Part shown: positions 11,246 to 21,438 of the stretch, in pieces | Layout of the letters: every line of letters starts with the position of its first letter | Numbering within the stretch: the stretch's first letter is position 1 | Source of the DNA: MWEH01 sp035409945 | Lineage (GTDB): Bacteria > Bacillota > Clostridia > Christensenellales > DTU072 | Direction of reading: 5' to 3' | DNA: 64,000 nt | NCBI GenBank assembly: GCA_035409945.1 | Contig: DAONQC010000001.1 | Location: 283,953 to 347,952, forward strand | The notes under the pieces: generated by a model | Database searches by the model: none | Told to the model about the DNA's origin: nothing | Seen by the model: the letters and a program-made list of their open reading frames with translations, nothing else | Made by a program: the position numbers and the translations under genes

Positions 11246-12121
11246 TTATCGTTTGTTTTTTTTCTTAATAGTAAGCAAAACTGCTAAAGCAGAAAATATT
11301 AAAAACACCACTACAATTACTAAAATACTAACCCAGGTAGGGAGAATTTTACCATCTACTAAAAAATTGAAGCCCACATCAGCTTTAACCTTATCTACAT
11401 ACTCAACTGGCACCCCATAAAATGCTGGCCCGTCAAAATATGGTTTTAACATCACTTTACGAAGTAACAATGCAGAGTGCGATAAAGGGAATAATTTTAT
11501 CATTACCTGGGCAAACTTAGGCATTATACCAATCTGCACATATGTACCAGTGAAAAATCCAAGTGACGCTGAAAATACAGCAGTAAGTCCAGCAAATGCA
11601 TTGGTAGTTTTGATTAATAAAGCTACACATAATAATATTGCAGTATTGGAAAGAGTAGATAATACTATCAATCCAAGTGTTTGTATGATGATAGAAAATG
11701 TAAAAGTAGATGCCGGTGCACCTATTATCGCTAAATAAATCATAGCTAGGATATATACTGCAACACTCATTACAATACCAATTATAACTGCAGCTATTAA
11801 ATAAGCCCCACTAATTTGCCATCTAGGAAGAGGTGAGGATAATATGTCTTTTTCAATTTTGTGTACTTTATCAGCAACAATTGAAATAAATGCACCGAAT
11901 GTCGATGTAAATGAAACAATAGAAATCATTCCAGAAAACACCCAAGTAAAAACAAATGGCTTGGCTATACTGCCGATCAATTCCTCTATGCCTACTGTCA
12001 TAACATCAGCTAAAAAGAATACATATAAAACAAGAACAATTAATGCGCCAAAAAGCGATGTCGACACCACAACTGGATCTTTAAAATATATTTTTAGGTT
12101 TCTGTTAATTAATCCTGACAT
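11246..12121 (-). CDS. ABC-2 type transporter permease
   Basis: A 291-residue integral membrane protein with about six hydrophobic segments in the ABC-2 (DrrB/NodJ-like) arrangement. A conserved amphipathic region (KDILSSPLPRWQISGAYL) after the second helix contacts the ATPase, and the C-terminus is Lys-rich. It forms the membrane channel of an exporter with the ATPase encoded 92 bp upstream. A distinctive roughly 45-residue loop lies between the last two helices. The substrate is unknown; related systems export drugs, lipids or polysaccharides, or sodium. Confidence 0.88.
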   Translation of the reverse strand: MSGLINRNLKIYFKDPVVVSTSLFGALIVLVLYVFFLADVMTVGIEELIGSIAKPFVFTWVFSGMISIVSFTSTFGAFISIVADKVHKIEKDILSSPLPRWQISGAYLIAAVIIGIVMSVAVYILAMIYLAIIGAPASTFTFSIIIQTLGLIVLSTLSNTAILLCVALLIKTTNAFAGLTAVFSASLGFFTGTYVQIGIMPKFAQVMIKLFPLSHSALLLRKVMLKPYFDGPAFYGVPVEYVDKVKADVGFNFLVDGKILPTWVSILVIVVVFLIFSALAVLLTIKKKNKR

Positions 12122-12213
12122 ACTATTTCCTCTCTATCCTAAACCTTTGGTTTCTCATATATATTTATGGTAACTTGCAAACTGTTTAAATAAGTAATAT
12201 ATAAGTCCTAACT

Positions 12214-13191
12214 TTATCCTTTCTTACGCTTTGTAGCTTTTTGGGTTTTTGCTGTGTTTTCCACTGCTACCATATAGTCATCTCGTAATTGTTTACCCGT
12301 GATATTAATGAAAACATCATCTAAAGAACCTTGCTTTACTTCAAAACTTATGATATTACCTTTTACTTTTTCAACCAGTTCTATCGCATCGAAAGTTTCT
12401 TCTATGTCTATAACTAATCTCCCAGCAAACTCTTTATAAGTTATTTCTAAACCTGCTAAAATTGATTCTAGTTTTTCCAAATTGTCTGAATATAAAATCA
12501 ATTTGTCCGAGGAATATTTTCCCTTAAGTTCCGCCGGTGAACCATCTGCTACTATTTTCCCGTCATCAATGATACAGATCCTATCTGCATCGGCTGCTTC
12601 TTCCATATAGTGCGTGGTAAGAAAAATAGTTACACCATAATCATTCTTTAAAACTTGTATAATATTTTCTATACTTTTCCTCGATTGAGGGTCGAGCCCC
12701 GTTGTAGGCTCATCCAAAAATAGTATCTGTGGGGTAGATAGTAAAGCCCTTGCTATGTCACACCGTCTCTTTTGTCCGCCAGATAATTTGCCATAAGGTC
12801 TTTTAATAATTTCGTGCAAACTTAACAGTTCGGTAATTTCTTCTATCTTTTTATCGAGTTCATTCTTTTTTAGACCATACATTGAACCTCTACACTGCAA
12901 ATTTTCCTTTACCGTTAATTTCTCATCTAACACCGAATGTTGAAAAACAACTCCTATTCTTTTTCTAATAGCGCTATCTTCTTTACCTAAAACGTGTCCG
13001 TTGATAACCACTTCACCTTCATCAGCAGTTAAAAACGTACATAGAATATCTATGGTTGTGGATTTACCTGCACCATTAGGACCTAAAAATGCAAAAAACG
13101 ATTGCCTTTTCACTTCAAAATCTATGCCTCTAACAGCTTTTACATCTCCATATGATTTGTGTAAGTTTTTTACTTCAATTATGTTATCCAT
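12214..13191 (-). CDS. ABC transporter ATP-binding protein (DrrA/NatA family)
   Basis: The ATPase partner of the ABC-2 permease. Visible motifs in order are Walker A GPNGAGKST, the Q-loop in VVFQHSV, the signature LSGGQKRR, Walker B ILFLDEPTTGLDP and the H-loop LTTHYMEEA. The C-terminal roughly 90 residues form the extra DrrA-type domain. Three in-frame ATGs exist; the one at 13191 (MDNIIEVKNL) aligns best with the family start and has GGAG 9 nt upstream, giving 325 residues. With the permease it forms a two-gene operon ending at the terminator near 11200. No regulator gene lies beside it. Confidence 0.92.
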   Translation of the reverse strand: MDNIIEVKNLHKSYGDVKAVRGIDFEVKRQSFFAFLGPNGAGKSTTIDILCTFLTADEGEVVINGHVLGKEDSAIRKRIGVVFQHSVLDEKLTVKENLQCRGSMYGLKKNELDKKIEEITELLSLHEIIKRPYGKLSGGQKRRCDIARALLSTPQILFLDEPTTGLDPQSRKSIENIIQVLKNDYGVTIFLTTHYMEEAADADRICIIDDGKIVADGSPAELKGKYSSDKLILYSDNLEKLESILAGLEITYKEFAGRLVIDIEETFDAIELVEKVKGNIISFEVKQGSLDDVFINITGKQLRDDYMVAVENTAKTQKATKRKKG

Positions 13192-13361
13192 TCTTAAATA
13201 CTCCATACTTATTATTTCCATGATAACTAAATTAAATATTTAATGTAAAATGAAAGGCAGAAAGGCAATTGTAAATTCTTTGTAAAACATATTGTGCAAA
13301 TCTATCCAAGTAATATGAACAGGTTATCGTGAGCTAAAATCTAACAACAACTATCTCTCGC

Positions 13362-13430
13362 TTTTTATGTCAAAACGATGGACATGTTCTCGAAATAATA
13401 ATCTCTTTGTAGTCCTATCGTACGCAAATC
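13362..13430 (-). repeat. Decayed copy of the der 3' end
   Basis: Lies 138 bp downstream of the matching der sequence. Read on the minus strand it encodes LR....Q-RDYYFENMSIVLT then a stop. The real der C-terminus has LR....QIRDAFYFEGTPIILT, then seven more residues. The frame and a stop are kept although many bases have changed. Confidence 0.7.
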
Positions 13431-13481
13431 TGTTTAACAAAGACATAAGAGAATATTTAACTAAAGCCTGCAAAATAACAA

Positions 13482-14798
13482 TTAATTATCACCCTGTTTT
13501 TTTAATGTCAAAATAATTGGCGTGCCCTCAAAATAAAATGCATCTCTAATTTGATTTTCCAAGTACCTAAGATACGAAAAATGTAAATTTTCTGGGTCAC
13601 TAGTAAATACTAAAAAAGTTGGAGGTGAAGCTTGCGTTTGCCTTACAAAAGATATCCTAACCTTTTTCCCCTTATTATTTGGGGGAGGATTAATCATAAT
13701 AGCATCACCTATTATGTCATTTAAAATTCCAGTTGGAACAATTCTTCGACTGTTTTCGAGCACTAAATCAACGGTCTCTAGTAGCTTCTCAATATTTTTT
13801 CCAGTTAGTGCGCTCACAAATGAAACTTTCAAATAGCTCATAAACTTAAGTTGTCCCAGTAACTCATTTGTATAGTCTGCGGTTACAGAAGGACTTTTGT
13901 CTACAATATCCCATTTATTGACAACAATAACACTAGGTTTCCCTGCATCATGCGCCAGTCCGCAAATTTTGACATCTTGGTCTGTTAATCCTTCTTTTCC
14001 ATCAAAAACAATCAAAACAACATCTGCTCTTCTTATAGCAGAAATGCTTCTTACTACGCTAAAATATTCTAAATCCTCAGTAACCTTTGCCTTTCTCCTA
14101 ATTCCTGCAGTATCTATTAATGTATACTTTTTACCATCTCTCTCGAAAGGAGTATCTATATTGTCCCTAGTTGTTCCTGCAATGTCAGTTACAATTGTTC
14201 TTTCATAGCCTATTATTTTATTTAATAGCGAAGATTTACCAGCATTGGGTTTTCCTACAATTGCAATTTTTATCCTATCTTCTGAATCATATTCAGCAAA
14301 CTTTAATTCTTCAAAGTGCGAAACTATAACATCTAGAGCATCTCCAAATCCTAGACTATGTTCAGACGATATAGGATGTGGTTCTCCGATGTTTAAAGAA
14401 TAAAATTCATAAACTTTCGTCATGTCCATGTCATCTACTTTATTAACTAGTAAGACAATAGGTTTTTGAGTTTTTCTTATGTAGTCAGCAATATCATAAT
14501 CCCCTGGATTAAGCCCCTCTTTCCCGTCCACAATAAATACGATTACATCGCACATATCTATTGCAATTTCTGCTTGCTTTTTAATCTGTTGCCACATTAA
14601 ATCAGAGCTTTTAGATTCTATACCTCCAGTGTCAATCAGGGTAAAATCATACCCACACCACTCTGCATCGGCATATACTCTATCTCTTGTAACCCCAGGC
14701 TGATTTATGACAAGCGACGCCCTAGTCCTCGAAATTTTATTGAAAAATGTTGATTTACCAACATTTGGTCTTCCTATAATTGCTACTAATGGTTTCAT
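13482..14798 (-). CDS. der: Ribosome biogenesis GTPase Der (EngA)
   Basis: An essential GTPase for 50S ribosome assembly. It has the family's tandem GTPase domains: G1 motifs GRPNVGKST (about residue 8) and GKPNAGKSS (about 180), G3 DTGG and DTAG, and G4 NKVD and NKWD. A C-terminal KH-like domain with NPPPNNKGKK follows. The 438-residue length is normal. The ATG sits in the first of several duplicated junction copies between this gene and the parC-like gene upstream, so spacing to its neighbour has been expanded to about 300 bp. Confidence 0.97.
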   Translation of the reverse strand: MKPLVAIIGRPNVGKSTFFNKISRTRASLVINQPGVTRDRVYADAEWCGYDFTLIDTGGIESKSSDLMWQQIKKQAEIAIDMCDVIVFIVDGKEGLNPGDYDIADYIRKTQKPIVLLVNKVDDMDMTKVYEFYSLNIGEPHPISSEHSLGFGDALDVIVSHFEELKFAEYDSEDRIKIAIVGKPNAGKSSLLNKIIGYERTIVTDIAGTTRDNIDTPFERDGKKYTLIDTAGIRRKAKVTEDLEYFSVVRSISAIRRADVVLIVFDGKEGLTDQDVKICGLAHDAGKPSVIVVNKWDIVDKSPSVTADYTNELLGQLKFMSYLKVSFVSALTGKNIEKLLETVDLVLENSRRIVPTGILNDIIGDAIMINPPPNNKGKKVRISFVRQTQASPPTFLVFTSDPENLHFSYLRYLENQIRDAFYFEGTPIILTLKKQGDN

Positions 14799-15128
14799 TA
14801 TTTACTAAGTACTCCACACTCTAAAACTAATCAGTTCGATAGCATTCCTAATCCAGGATATCTTCATAATTTGTTTTCATACCATTACAATAATGGTTTC
14901 ATTTTTTCTAACTAAATACTCTCGCACTATTTTTAATTTACCGCACTCTAATGTTAACTAGTCTATAGTATTCCTAACCCAGCCTGTCTTCATAACTTGG
15001 TCTTACCACAACTACTTCTAATGGTTTCGTTTTTATCTAACCGCGGAGCTTACATCGCTGATTGTTTATCACATTTAAATGCCAACTAGGTTATATTGTA
15101 TTTCTAATCTAGCATGTCTTCGTAATGT
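14788..15128 (-). repeat. Three-copy array of the parC-end/der-start junction
   Basis: The last codons of the parC-like gene, its stop, the spacer and the first codons of der recur in diverged form about every 104-130 bp. The parC ends read HYEDMLD (real), SYEDRLG and NYEDILD, each followed by TAG. The der-like starts (ATGAAACCATTA or ACGAAACCATTA) lie at 14799, near 14903 and near 15030. In the middle unit a der-like start KPLEVVVVRP runs in frame into SYEDRLG, which marks a tandem-duplication joint. This array fills the whole 305-bp gap and no other signal is visible. Confidence 0.85.
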
Positions 15129-17620
15129 GCAAAAACAGCCTTCAACTTACTTCCGGATACTAAATAACTGCCTTTTGTATCCTTGCCTTCAATTCTTATA
15201 TCTTCTGTATTAATTGTTTTAACATTGTTATTTTCATCCACAAATACAACATCAAAACTATCTAATACTTTTCTAGCAAATATTACTTTTGCAGACTCGT
15301 TATAAACATCCATGATTCTTAAGCCTTTTCTATTTCTCTTCATTGGATAAAACTCACTAGCTATAACTCTCTTACCTTTGCCATTATCTGCCACTAAAAC
15401 AATTTCTCCTAAAGGCATAAACGCAGGCTCTCCATCATTGGTGAATCCGTACTCTACATTAGCTTGCCCGGCATATATAGCAGTTTCACCTTCGTTTATA
15501 TTCATAACAATAACACCACCAGCTATTCGTCCTTGTAGTGGAATCTCGTTTGTTTCTGCATTCACACACTGCCCATCAGAAGATACATATAAAATCGTTG
15601 CATTTGGCACTACAATTTCTACACCTATTACCTCATCTCCATCTGATAAACGCATGTACTGGTAGGTTTCTCTATTAACTATATAATTTTCAAAACTAGT
15701 TCTTTTAACCAATCCGTTTTTCGTGTATGCAAACACTTCTGAATCGGCTTTATCATTATTATCAGGCATATATGAAATCATAGTGACAACTTTTTCACCC
15801 TTGCCTATTTCTCCATAAATTTCTTCTAGAGATTGCCCCTTCTCATCCCATAATCTTTCTTGGACTTTTTGAGTATCGAGCTTATAACAATTACCCAAAC
15901 TACCAAAAATTAATGTTTCACTTCCTGGTTCTACAAGCACAACTTCTCTTGATATTGACTCAAAACCTTTGTCGGACATATCCCTATTCGCTGTTAAATA
16001 ATTTCTACTAGATAGTTGTTTAATGTCACCTAATGCGCCAATAGAAACATAGCAACGTCTGCCAGCTTTTTGTGTAGGATCGTACGCAGTTACGTCAATT
16101 TCGGACACATCATTAATTATTGTAGTTAGGCGTTTAGTCCTATACTTGTCTCTAATCTCTTTCATTTCCTCTATTATGACTTTGTCTTGTTCTCTAACAG
16201 AAGATATTATTTTTGAAAGGCGTGCTATTAGTTTTTGTAACTCAGCTAATTCTTCCATAAATTTCCCAACATCTAACTTGTTAATACTTCCTAAAGGTAT
16301 AGCCAGTACTGCATCTGCTTGAGCTGAAGAAAGTTCATACTTCTCTCTCAAGCCCCTTTTAGCTTCCGCTCTTGAATCAGATGCCCTTACAATCCTAATA
16401 ACTTCATCTATGTCTGGAAATACTATTTTATATCCTTCTAAAATATGTTCTCTTGTCTTAGCTACTCCAATATCATGTTGGCTACGCCTTAAGATGACTT
16501 TTCTTTGGAATTCAAGATAATACTTTAGCATTTGGACTATACCCATTTGTTTGGGTTTACCACTTGCTATTGCCACCATATTCGCGTGGAAATAACACTC
16601 CATAGTAGTGTTTTTGTATATTGCATTTAGTATCTTAATAGCATCGGCACCTTTTTTAAGACGCACTACTATTCTCATACCTTTTCTATCAGATTCATCA
16701 TCAACATCCACAACATCATCAAAACCGTGTTTCTTTTGACCTTTCAGTTGATATATTCTATCTACTATCGCAGCTTTAGTGGTAGGATATGGGATTTCAG
16801 AAATTATTATATTTTGTCTTCCTCCGTCTGCATTTTCAATCTCCATTTTCCCTCTAAGTAAAATCCTGCCCTTTCCTGTTTCATACGCACTAACCATTTC
16901 TTCATTAGAAACTAAAAATCCACCTGTTGGAAAATCAGGTCCCTTTATTATTTCCATAAGTTCTTCTAACTTGATGTTAGGCCTTTCAATCATAGCGATA
17001 CAGCCGTCAAGCACCTCTGTTAGATTATGTGAAGGAATATTAGTTGCCAGTCCAATTGCAATACCAGTAGAGCCATTGACTAAAATATTAGGAAATCTTC
17101 CAGGAAGAACGTCTGGCTCTTGTAAAGTATCGTCAAAGTTTCTTTTCCAATCTATAATGCTTTTTTTGTCAATATCCCTTAATAATTCCATACTTAACGG
17201 CGCAAGCCTTGCTTCCGTATATCGCATAGCTGCTGCAGAATCACCGTCAATGGACCCAAAGTTCCCTTGCCCATCTACAAGCACATTACGCATATTAAAA
17301 TCTTGACCCAGTCTTACCATCGCATCATACACGGACTGGTCACCATGAGGATGATATTTACCTAAGCAGTCACCAACGATTCTCGCCGATTTTTTATAGT
17401 CGGTATCAGGTTTAATACCTAAATCATACATAGTGTATAGTATTCTACGTTGAACGGGCTTTAGACCATCTTCAACTCTAGGTAATGCTCTTTCTAATAT
17501 TACGTGCTCCGAATAAAGCATCATAGATCTTGGTATAGCTTCGTCTATCGGAACATCTATAATATTATGAGGTTCTAAATCAAATGAAAGTTGATCTTTG
17601 TCTCTTTTTAATCTTGCCAT
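15104..17620 (-). CDS. parC: Type II topoisomerase subunit A, probably topoisomerase IV ParC
   Basis: This 838-residue DNA cleavage-religation subunit has the catalytic tyrosine Tyr134 in [12 protein letters not shown] tower/coiled-coil region follows (about 370-490) and then a six-blade C-terminal DNA-wrapping domain. The GyrA box (QRRGGKG) is absent from the first blade, which argues for topoisomerase IV rather than gyrase. A second, gyrase-type gene pair would then lie elsewhere in the genome. The quinolone-resistance region reads [12 protein letters not shown], with Gln95 where Ser or Thr is usual. It lies 6 bp after the parE-like gene, an evident operon. The 3' end is duplicated downstream. 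Confidence 0.88.
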   Translation of the reverse strand: MARLKRDKDQLSFDLEPHNIIDVPIDEAIPRSMMLYSEHVILERALPRVEDGLKPVQRRILYTMYDLGIKPDTDYKKSARIVGDCLGKYHPHGDQSVYDAMVRLGQDFNMRNVLVDGQGNFGSIDGDSAAAMRYTEARLAPLSMELLRDIDKKSIIDWKRNFDDTLQEPDVLPGRFPNILVNGSTGIAIGLATNIPSHNLTEVLDGCIAMIERPNIKLEELMEIIKGPDFPTGGFLVSNEEMVSAYETGKGRILLRGKMEIENADGGRQNIIISEIPYPTTKAAIVDRIYQLKGQKKHGFDDVVDVDDESDRKGMRIVVRLKKGADAIKILNAIYKNTTMECYFHANMVAIASGKPKQMGIVQMLKYYLEFQRKVILRRSQHDIGVAKTREHILEGYKIVFPDIDEVIRIVRASDSRAEAKRGLREKYELSSAQADAVLAIPLGSINKLDVGKFMEELAELQKLIARLSKIISSVREQDKVIIEEMKEIRDKYRTKRLTTIINDVSEIDVTAYDPTQKAGRRCYVSIGALGDIKQLSSRNYLTANRDMSDKGFESISREVVLVEPGSETLIFGSLGNCYKLDTQKVQERLWDEKGQSLEEIYGEIGKGEKVVTMISYMPDNNDKADSEVFAYTKNGLVKRTSFENYIVNRETYQYMRLSDGDEVIGVEIVVPNATILYVSSDGQCVNAETNEIPLQGRIAGGVIVMNINEGETAIYAGQANVEYGFTNDGEPAFMPLGEIVLVADNGKGKRVIASEFYPMKRNRKGLRIMDVYNESAKVIFARKVLDSFDVVFVDENNNVKTINTEDIRIEGKDTKGSYLVSGSKLKAVFAHYEDMLD

Positions 17621-17626
17621 TATCTG

Positions 17627-19612
17627 TTACCCTCCAAGCCTTTCTGCGAAAGTATCTACTCTATTAAAGTTTGCATTCTCACTGATATATTCCTTTCGGG
17701 GTCCTGTTTCTTTACCCATTAAGATTGAAATCATTCTATCCGCTTCCGCTGCATCTTCAATTGTCACTCTTTGTAGCGTTCTTGTTTTAGGATTTAATGT
17801 GGTTTCCCAAAGTTGAGCATATGACATTTCTCCTAATCCTTTATATCTTTGCAATTTAATTTTATCTCTTCCTTTATTTTCTTCAAGTATCCTATCTAGC
17901 TCTTCATCGTCATATGCATACTGAACATTACCTCTTCTTTCTACTCTGTACAAAGGAGGCATTCCGAGGTAAACATGTCCCTCGGTTATTAACTGTTTCA
18001 TATAACGATAGAAAAATGTCAATAATAAACTTCTTATATGCTCCCCGTCAAAATCAGCATCAGCTAAAATAATAATTTTGTGATATTTTAAGTTATCAAT
18101 GTTAAAATTGGTATCAAAGTCTGTGCCCAAAGCATAAATTAAAGTTTTAAACTCTTCATTTGCTAAAACTTGATGTTTTTTCGCAGTTTCAGTATTTAAC
18201 GGTTTCCCTCTTAACGGAAGGACTGCTTGAAAGTTTCTATCCCTCCCTTGTTTTGCAGAGCCACCTGCGCTATCCCCTTCAACAATAAATAACTCATTTA
18301 TTTCTGGATTTTTACTAGAACAAGCACTAAACTTGCCTGCTAAAGCCTGTCCACTCATTGCGTTTTTAGCACGCATGGCATCTTTGGTCTTTTTTTCAGC
18401 ATCTCTAACTTTGCTAGCATTTATACCCACTTTAGCAATTAGTGCTGGGATATCTTTGAATTTTGGATTTTCAAAAACCTCAGGAAGCTTTTCATTTAAA
18501 ATACTTTCCACAAGTCCTTTGATTTCAGGATTCCCTAGCTTTGCCTTCGTTTGGCCTTCAAACTGCACATTTTGCATTTTTAAGCTCAAAACTGCAGTTA
18601 ATCCCTCTCTATAATCTTCACCAATTAACTGTGGATCTCTAGCCTTTAGTAAATTAGTTTTTTTAACATAATCATTCATACATTTTGTGAATGCTTGTTT
18701 AAAGCCAGTTTCATGGGTGCCACCTTCTGTAGTTGGAATATTATTAACATATGAAATAATATTTTCTACAGGAGAGTCATTGTATTGAAAAGCTAGCTCA
18801 AGCTCAAACCTATCTGCTTCTCCTTTTATGTAAACGACTTTGTCAGAAAGTCTTGTTTTTGCTTCGTTTAGGCTGTTTACAAAATCGGCTATTCCTCCCT
18901 TGAAATAGTATTCAACTCGCTTAACTTGGCCGTCCTCATCTATTTCCCTTCTATCTTCAAATATCATTTTTACGCCTCTATTTAAAAAGGCTAATTCTTT
19001 AAGACGTCTTCTTATGGTAGTGCCGTCGAGTTTTGCACTCCCGAAAATATCTGAATCTGGTAAAAAAGTAACTTTTGTCCCACGTTTTTTAGTTTTGCCT
19101 ATCTCTTTAATCGGGCCTTTACTAACACCGCTATGATAAACATCTTTTTCTTTATATGTATAAAACTCTTGAAAATATTCTTTTTTATCTCTATAAACTT
19201 CAACTTTACACCATTTTGATAGTGCGTTAGTTACTGCAGCGCCAACACCGTGTAAGCCACCAGAAAACACGTAGTCTTTATTGACAAATTTACCACCTGC
19301 ATGAAGTTTTGTATATACCAGCTCTACCCCGCTAATTTTATATTTTGGATGAATGTCCGTAGGTATTCCTCGTCCGTTATCTTCAACAGAAACTGATTCG
19401 TCTTCGTATATAGTCACTGCTACTGTGTCTGCATAACCATTTGCTGCTTCATCCATAGCGTTGTCAACTATTTCCCAAAGAATATGGTGTAAGCCTTTTG
19501 AACCTGTTGTACCTATATACATACCTGGTCTCAACCTAACAGCTTCTAAGCCCTCTAGCATGACTAAATCATCTATTCCGTATTCCGTTTTACTGCTTCT
19601 TTTGTCTGCCAT
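17627..19612 (-). CDS. parE: Type II topoisomerase subunit B, probably topoisomerase IV ParE
   Basis: The 661-residue ATPase subunit. The GHKL fold shows IVDNAMDEA, EDNGRGIPTDIHPK and GGLHGVGAAVTNALS. The transducer domain and TOPRIM follow, with EGDSAGGSAKQGRDR and LADADFDGEHIR carrying the metal-binding acids. The C-terminal QRYKGLGEM is also canonical. Length and the absence of a TOPRIM insertion fit ParE or a Gram-positive GyrB; pairing with a partner lacking a GyrA box favours ParE. AGGAGG lies 4 nt before the ATG, and a promoter lies about 45-70 bp upstream. Confidence 0.9.
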   Translation of the reverse strand: MADKRSSKTEYGIDDLVMLEGLEAVRLRPGMYIGTTGSKGLHHILWEIVDNAMDEAANGYADTVAVTIYEDESVSVEDNGRGIPTDIHPKYKISGVELVYTKLHAGGKFVNKDYVFSGGLHGVGAAVTNALSKWCKVEVYRDKKEYFQEFYTYKEKDVYHSGVSKGPIKEIGKTKKRGTKVTFLPDSDIFGSAKLDGTTIRRRLKELAFLNRGVKMIFEDRREIDEDGQVKRVEYYFKGGIADFVNSLNEAKTRLSDKVVYIKGEADRFELELAFQYNDSPVENIISYVNNIPTTEGGTHETGFKQAFTKCMNDYVKKTNLLKARDPQLIGEDYREGLTAVLSLKMQNVQFEGQTKAKLGNPEIKGLVESILNEKLPEVFENPKFKDIPALIAKVGINASKVRDAEKKTKDAMRAKNAMSGQALAGKFSACSSKNPEINELFIVEGDSAGGSAKQGRDRNFQAVLPLRGKPLNTETAKKHQVLANEEFKTLIYALGTDFDTNFNIDNLKYHKIIILADADFDGEHIRSLLLTFFYRYMKQLITEGHVYLGMPPLYRVERRGNVQYAYDDEELDRILEENKGRDKIKLQRYKGLGEMSYAQLWETTLNPKTRTLQRVTIEDAAEADRMISILMGKETGPRKEYISENANFNRVDTFAERLGG

Positions 19613-19653
19613 GTTGCCTCCTAAAATTATGATTAGTTAAAAACTTCCAAACA

Positions 19654-19683
19654 AGTTTATCAAAATGCTAGATTTTGTGTCAA
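19654..19683 (-). promoter_or_regulatory. Promoter of the parE-parC operon
   Basis: Minus-strand TTGACA (19678-19683), an 18-bp spacer and TAAACT (19654-19659), just below the terminator of the alpha-galactosidase gene. Confidence 0.7.
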
Positions 19684-19701
19684 CTTAGCATTTTTTAACG
19701 T

Positions 19702-19731
19702 AAAAAAAGGTTCGCGAGAAGCGAGCCTTTA
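19702..19731 (-). terminator. Terminator of the alpha-galactosidase transcription unit
   Basis: AAAGGCTCGC and GCGAACCTTT form a stem with one C-A mismatch, followed by seven Ts on the minus strand, 18 bp after the stop codon. Confidence 0.8.
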
Positions 19732-19748
19732 TCTAGTGTCCATAAATA

Positions 19749-21410
19749 TTAAAGTTCAGTCCCAGTTTTCAAATCAAAACTAAACTTTTTCTGTTCTCCA
19801 TCTTGCAAATACTTAATTGTATAACATTTATCTTCATCGCAAGTAACAGAAATAATCATAGCATTTGATTTCGCAAATGCTTTTTTGGCTAAAGCTAATG
19901 CATCGTCGCCATAATCAGCTACGTTTTCGCTTACAAATAAAACACTACCAAATAAGTTATTTACTTTAGCTAATATCTTTTTCTGCTCTAGTGTGAATTT
20001 TAAATTAGTGTCTCTGAAGAAGAACACATCTGGGTCGTTTAAGAAGACTCTACCGTTTAAATGTCTTCTCGAAATCGTGTTTGTCATTGAATTTTGTACG
20101 CTTGGAATTTCATTATTGACGTGAAGTTTGTTATAGAACCTAGGCTTGTATTGCAAATCCATGTCGCAACCTATTCTACAAGCATCTACGAGACCAAATG
20201 CTGGACCTAGGGGTACTCCACAACCTAATATAAGTTTTTCTCCCGCACATTCTCTTAAAAACTCCATAGCTTCGCACATTATTTGCCCACGGCTTTTTCC
20301 GTTTCTTGGCAACATACATTGGCTATATAGAAAATCTAATTTGAACATATCAAAATTCCAATCGTTTGCAATCACATCAAAAAAGTTTTTAATGTATTCG
20401 CGAACAGCTTTAATTTCTATATCTAATACATATGCGCCACCCCATCCTACACATCCTATTATGGGTTTCCCTTTTTCATTTTTTATAAACCAATCAGGGT
20501 GCTCCTTTACTAGTTTCGATTTTCTTTGCACATTAAATGGAGCTAGCCAAATGCCTGCTAAATATCCCTTCTTATGTACTTTCTCTGCAATTTTTTTCAT
20601 TCCGATTGGGAATTTTTCTTCATTTTTAGATGTCCATTCACCTATGAAAGGCTGGTAGCCATCATCTATTTGGAATATATTAACTACATCTTTAACCCTA
20701 TCTAATCCATCTAAATCTCTTAAGATTATTTTTTCGTCGATGGTTCCAAAATAATTGTACCAACTTGTATAACCAGCCAAGTGGTCAATTTTACTCGGCT
20801 TTGATATATTTAATGCTGCAAAATACTTGTCAAACACACCGTCATATAACCCTTCTATTCTTATAATGTTAAGTAGTTCGTAAGGCTTAGATATAATGAC
20901 ACCTTCAACGTCTTTTACAACCTTTAATTTATTAGAATTCATATCAGCATGGAAAATAGTATAGCCTGTTTTTTCATTTAACGAACCGTAAAAGCAAAGT
21001 TCATCAGACGAGTCTTTAGTTATGTATGTATAAGTAAAGCTATGGAACATTCCAGCTTTGCTAGGATAATCCACAAAAGAATAATCCCCTGATGTGGCAG
21101 CTAATAATTTACCAAAAGGAATAGCTTTTAATATGGGAGTAATTCCCCTCTGTCTATCATCGCTTCTTGCCTCATAACTTGTGGTCCAGGACTGATATCC
21201 GTTTATGTAAAAGCGGCTTTCCGGGTCATATTCATAATTATATGATAGTTCCAGTGCAACAAGCTCTATTTCGGCTTTCGGAATAATATCAAGTTTAACC
21301 ATATTATCAGAAAAACTTTTTTCAATAACATAGTGTTGATTTTGGTAATTATCATCACTAAATAATTTTCCATCTACTTTATATTTTATAAATAATTTAC
21401 ATTCTTTCAT
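19749..21410 (-). CDS. Alpha-galactosidase, glycoside hydrolase family 36 (clan GH-D)
   Basis: A 553-residue cytoplasmic enzyme expected to release terminal alpha-galactose from oligosaccharides such as raffinose or melibiose. A beta-sandwich N-domain (about 1-190, with NGYQSWTTS) precedes the TIM barrel (about 205-500). Substrate-site IFQIDDGYQ, the nucleophile Asp359 in MFKLDFLYS and the probable acid/base Asp416 in CRIGCDMD are visible. It is shorter than classic roughly 700-residue GH36 enzymes and belongs to the compact Firmicutes group. It lies 28 bp after valS on the same strand, so it may be co-transcribed. No signal peptide is present and no transporter lies nearby. Confidence 0.87.
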   Translation of the reverse strand: MKECKLFIKYKVDGKLFSDDNYQNQHYVIEKSFSDNMVKLDIIPKAEIELVALELSYNYEYDPESRFYINGYQSWTTSYEARSDDRQRGITPILKAIPFGKLLAATSGDYSFVDYPSKAGMFHSFTYTYITKDSSDELCFYGSLNEKTGYTIFHADMNSNKLKVVKDVEGVIISKPYELLNIIRIEGLYDGVFDKYFAALNISKPSKIDHLAGYTSWYNYFGTIDEKIILRDLDGLDRVKDVVNIFQIDDGYQPFIGEWTSKNEEKFPIGMKKIAEKVHKKGYLAGIWLAPFNVQRKSKLVKEHPDWFIKNEKGKPIIGCVGWGGAYVLDIEIKAVREYIKNFFDVIANDWNFDMFKLDFLYSQCMLPRNGKSRGQIMCEAMEFLRECAGEKLILGCGVPLGPAFGLVDACRIGCDMDLQYKPRFYNKLHVNNEIPSVQNSMTNTISRRHLNGRVFLNDPDVFFFRDTNLKFTLEQKKILAKVNNLFGSVLFVSENVADYGDDALALAKKAFAKSNAMIISVTCDEDKCYTIKYLQDGEQKKFSFDLKTGTEL

Positions 21411-21438
21411 TTTTAATCTCCCCTAAATATATTTTTAA

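Noticed and set aside
12122..12213. A possible copy of the ABC ATPase 3' end in the gap before the permease gene
   Set aside because: The match is short and A/G-rich with several gaps; it could easily be chance.
14799..15103. A small non-coding RNA or MITE in the parC-der gap
   Set aside because: No terminal inverted repeats or RNA-like hairpins are visible. The sequence is explained by duplicated flanking gene ends.
16779..17306. A 175-codon plus-strand open frame
   Set aside because: It is antisense to the well-conserved parC coding sequence and has no recognisable domain.
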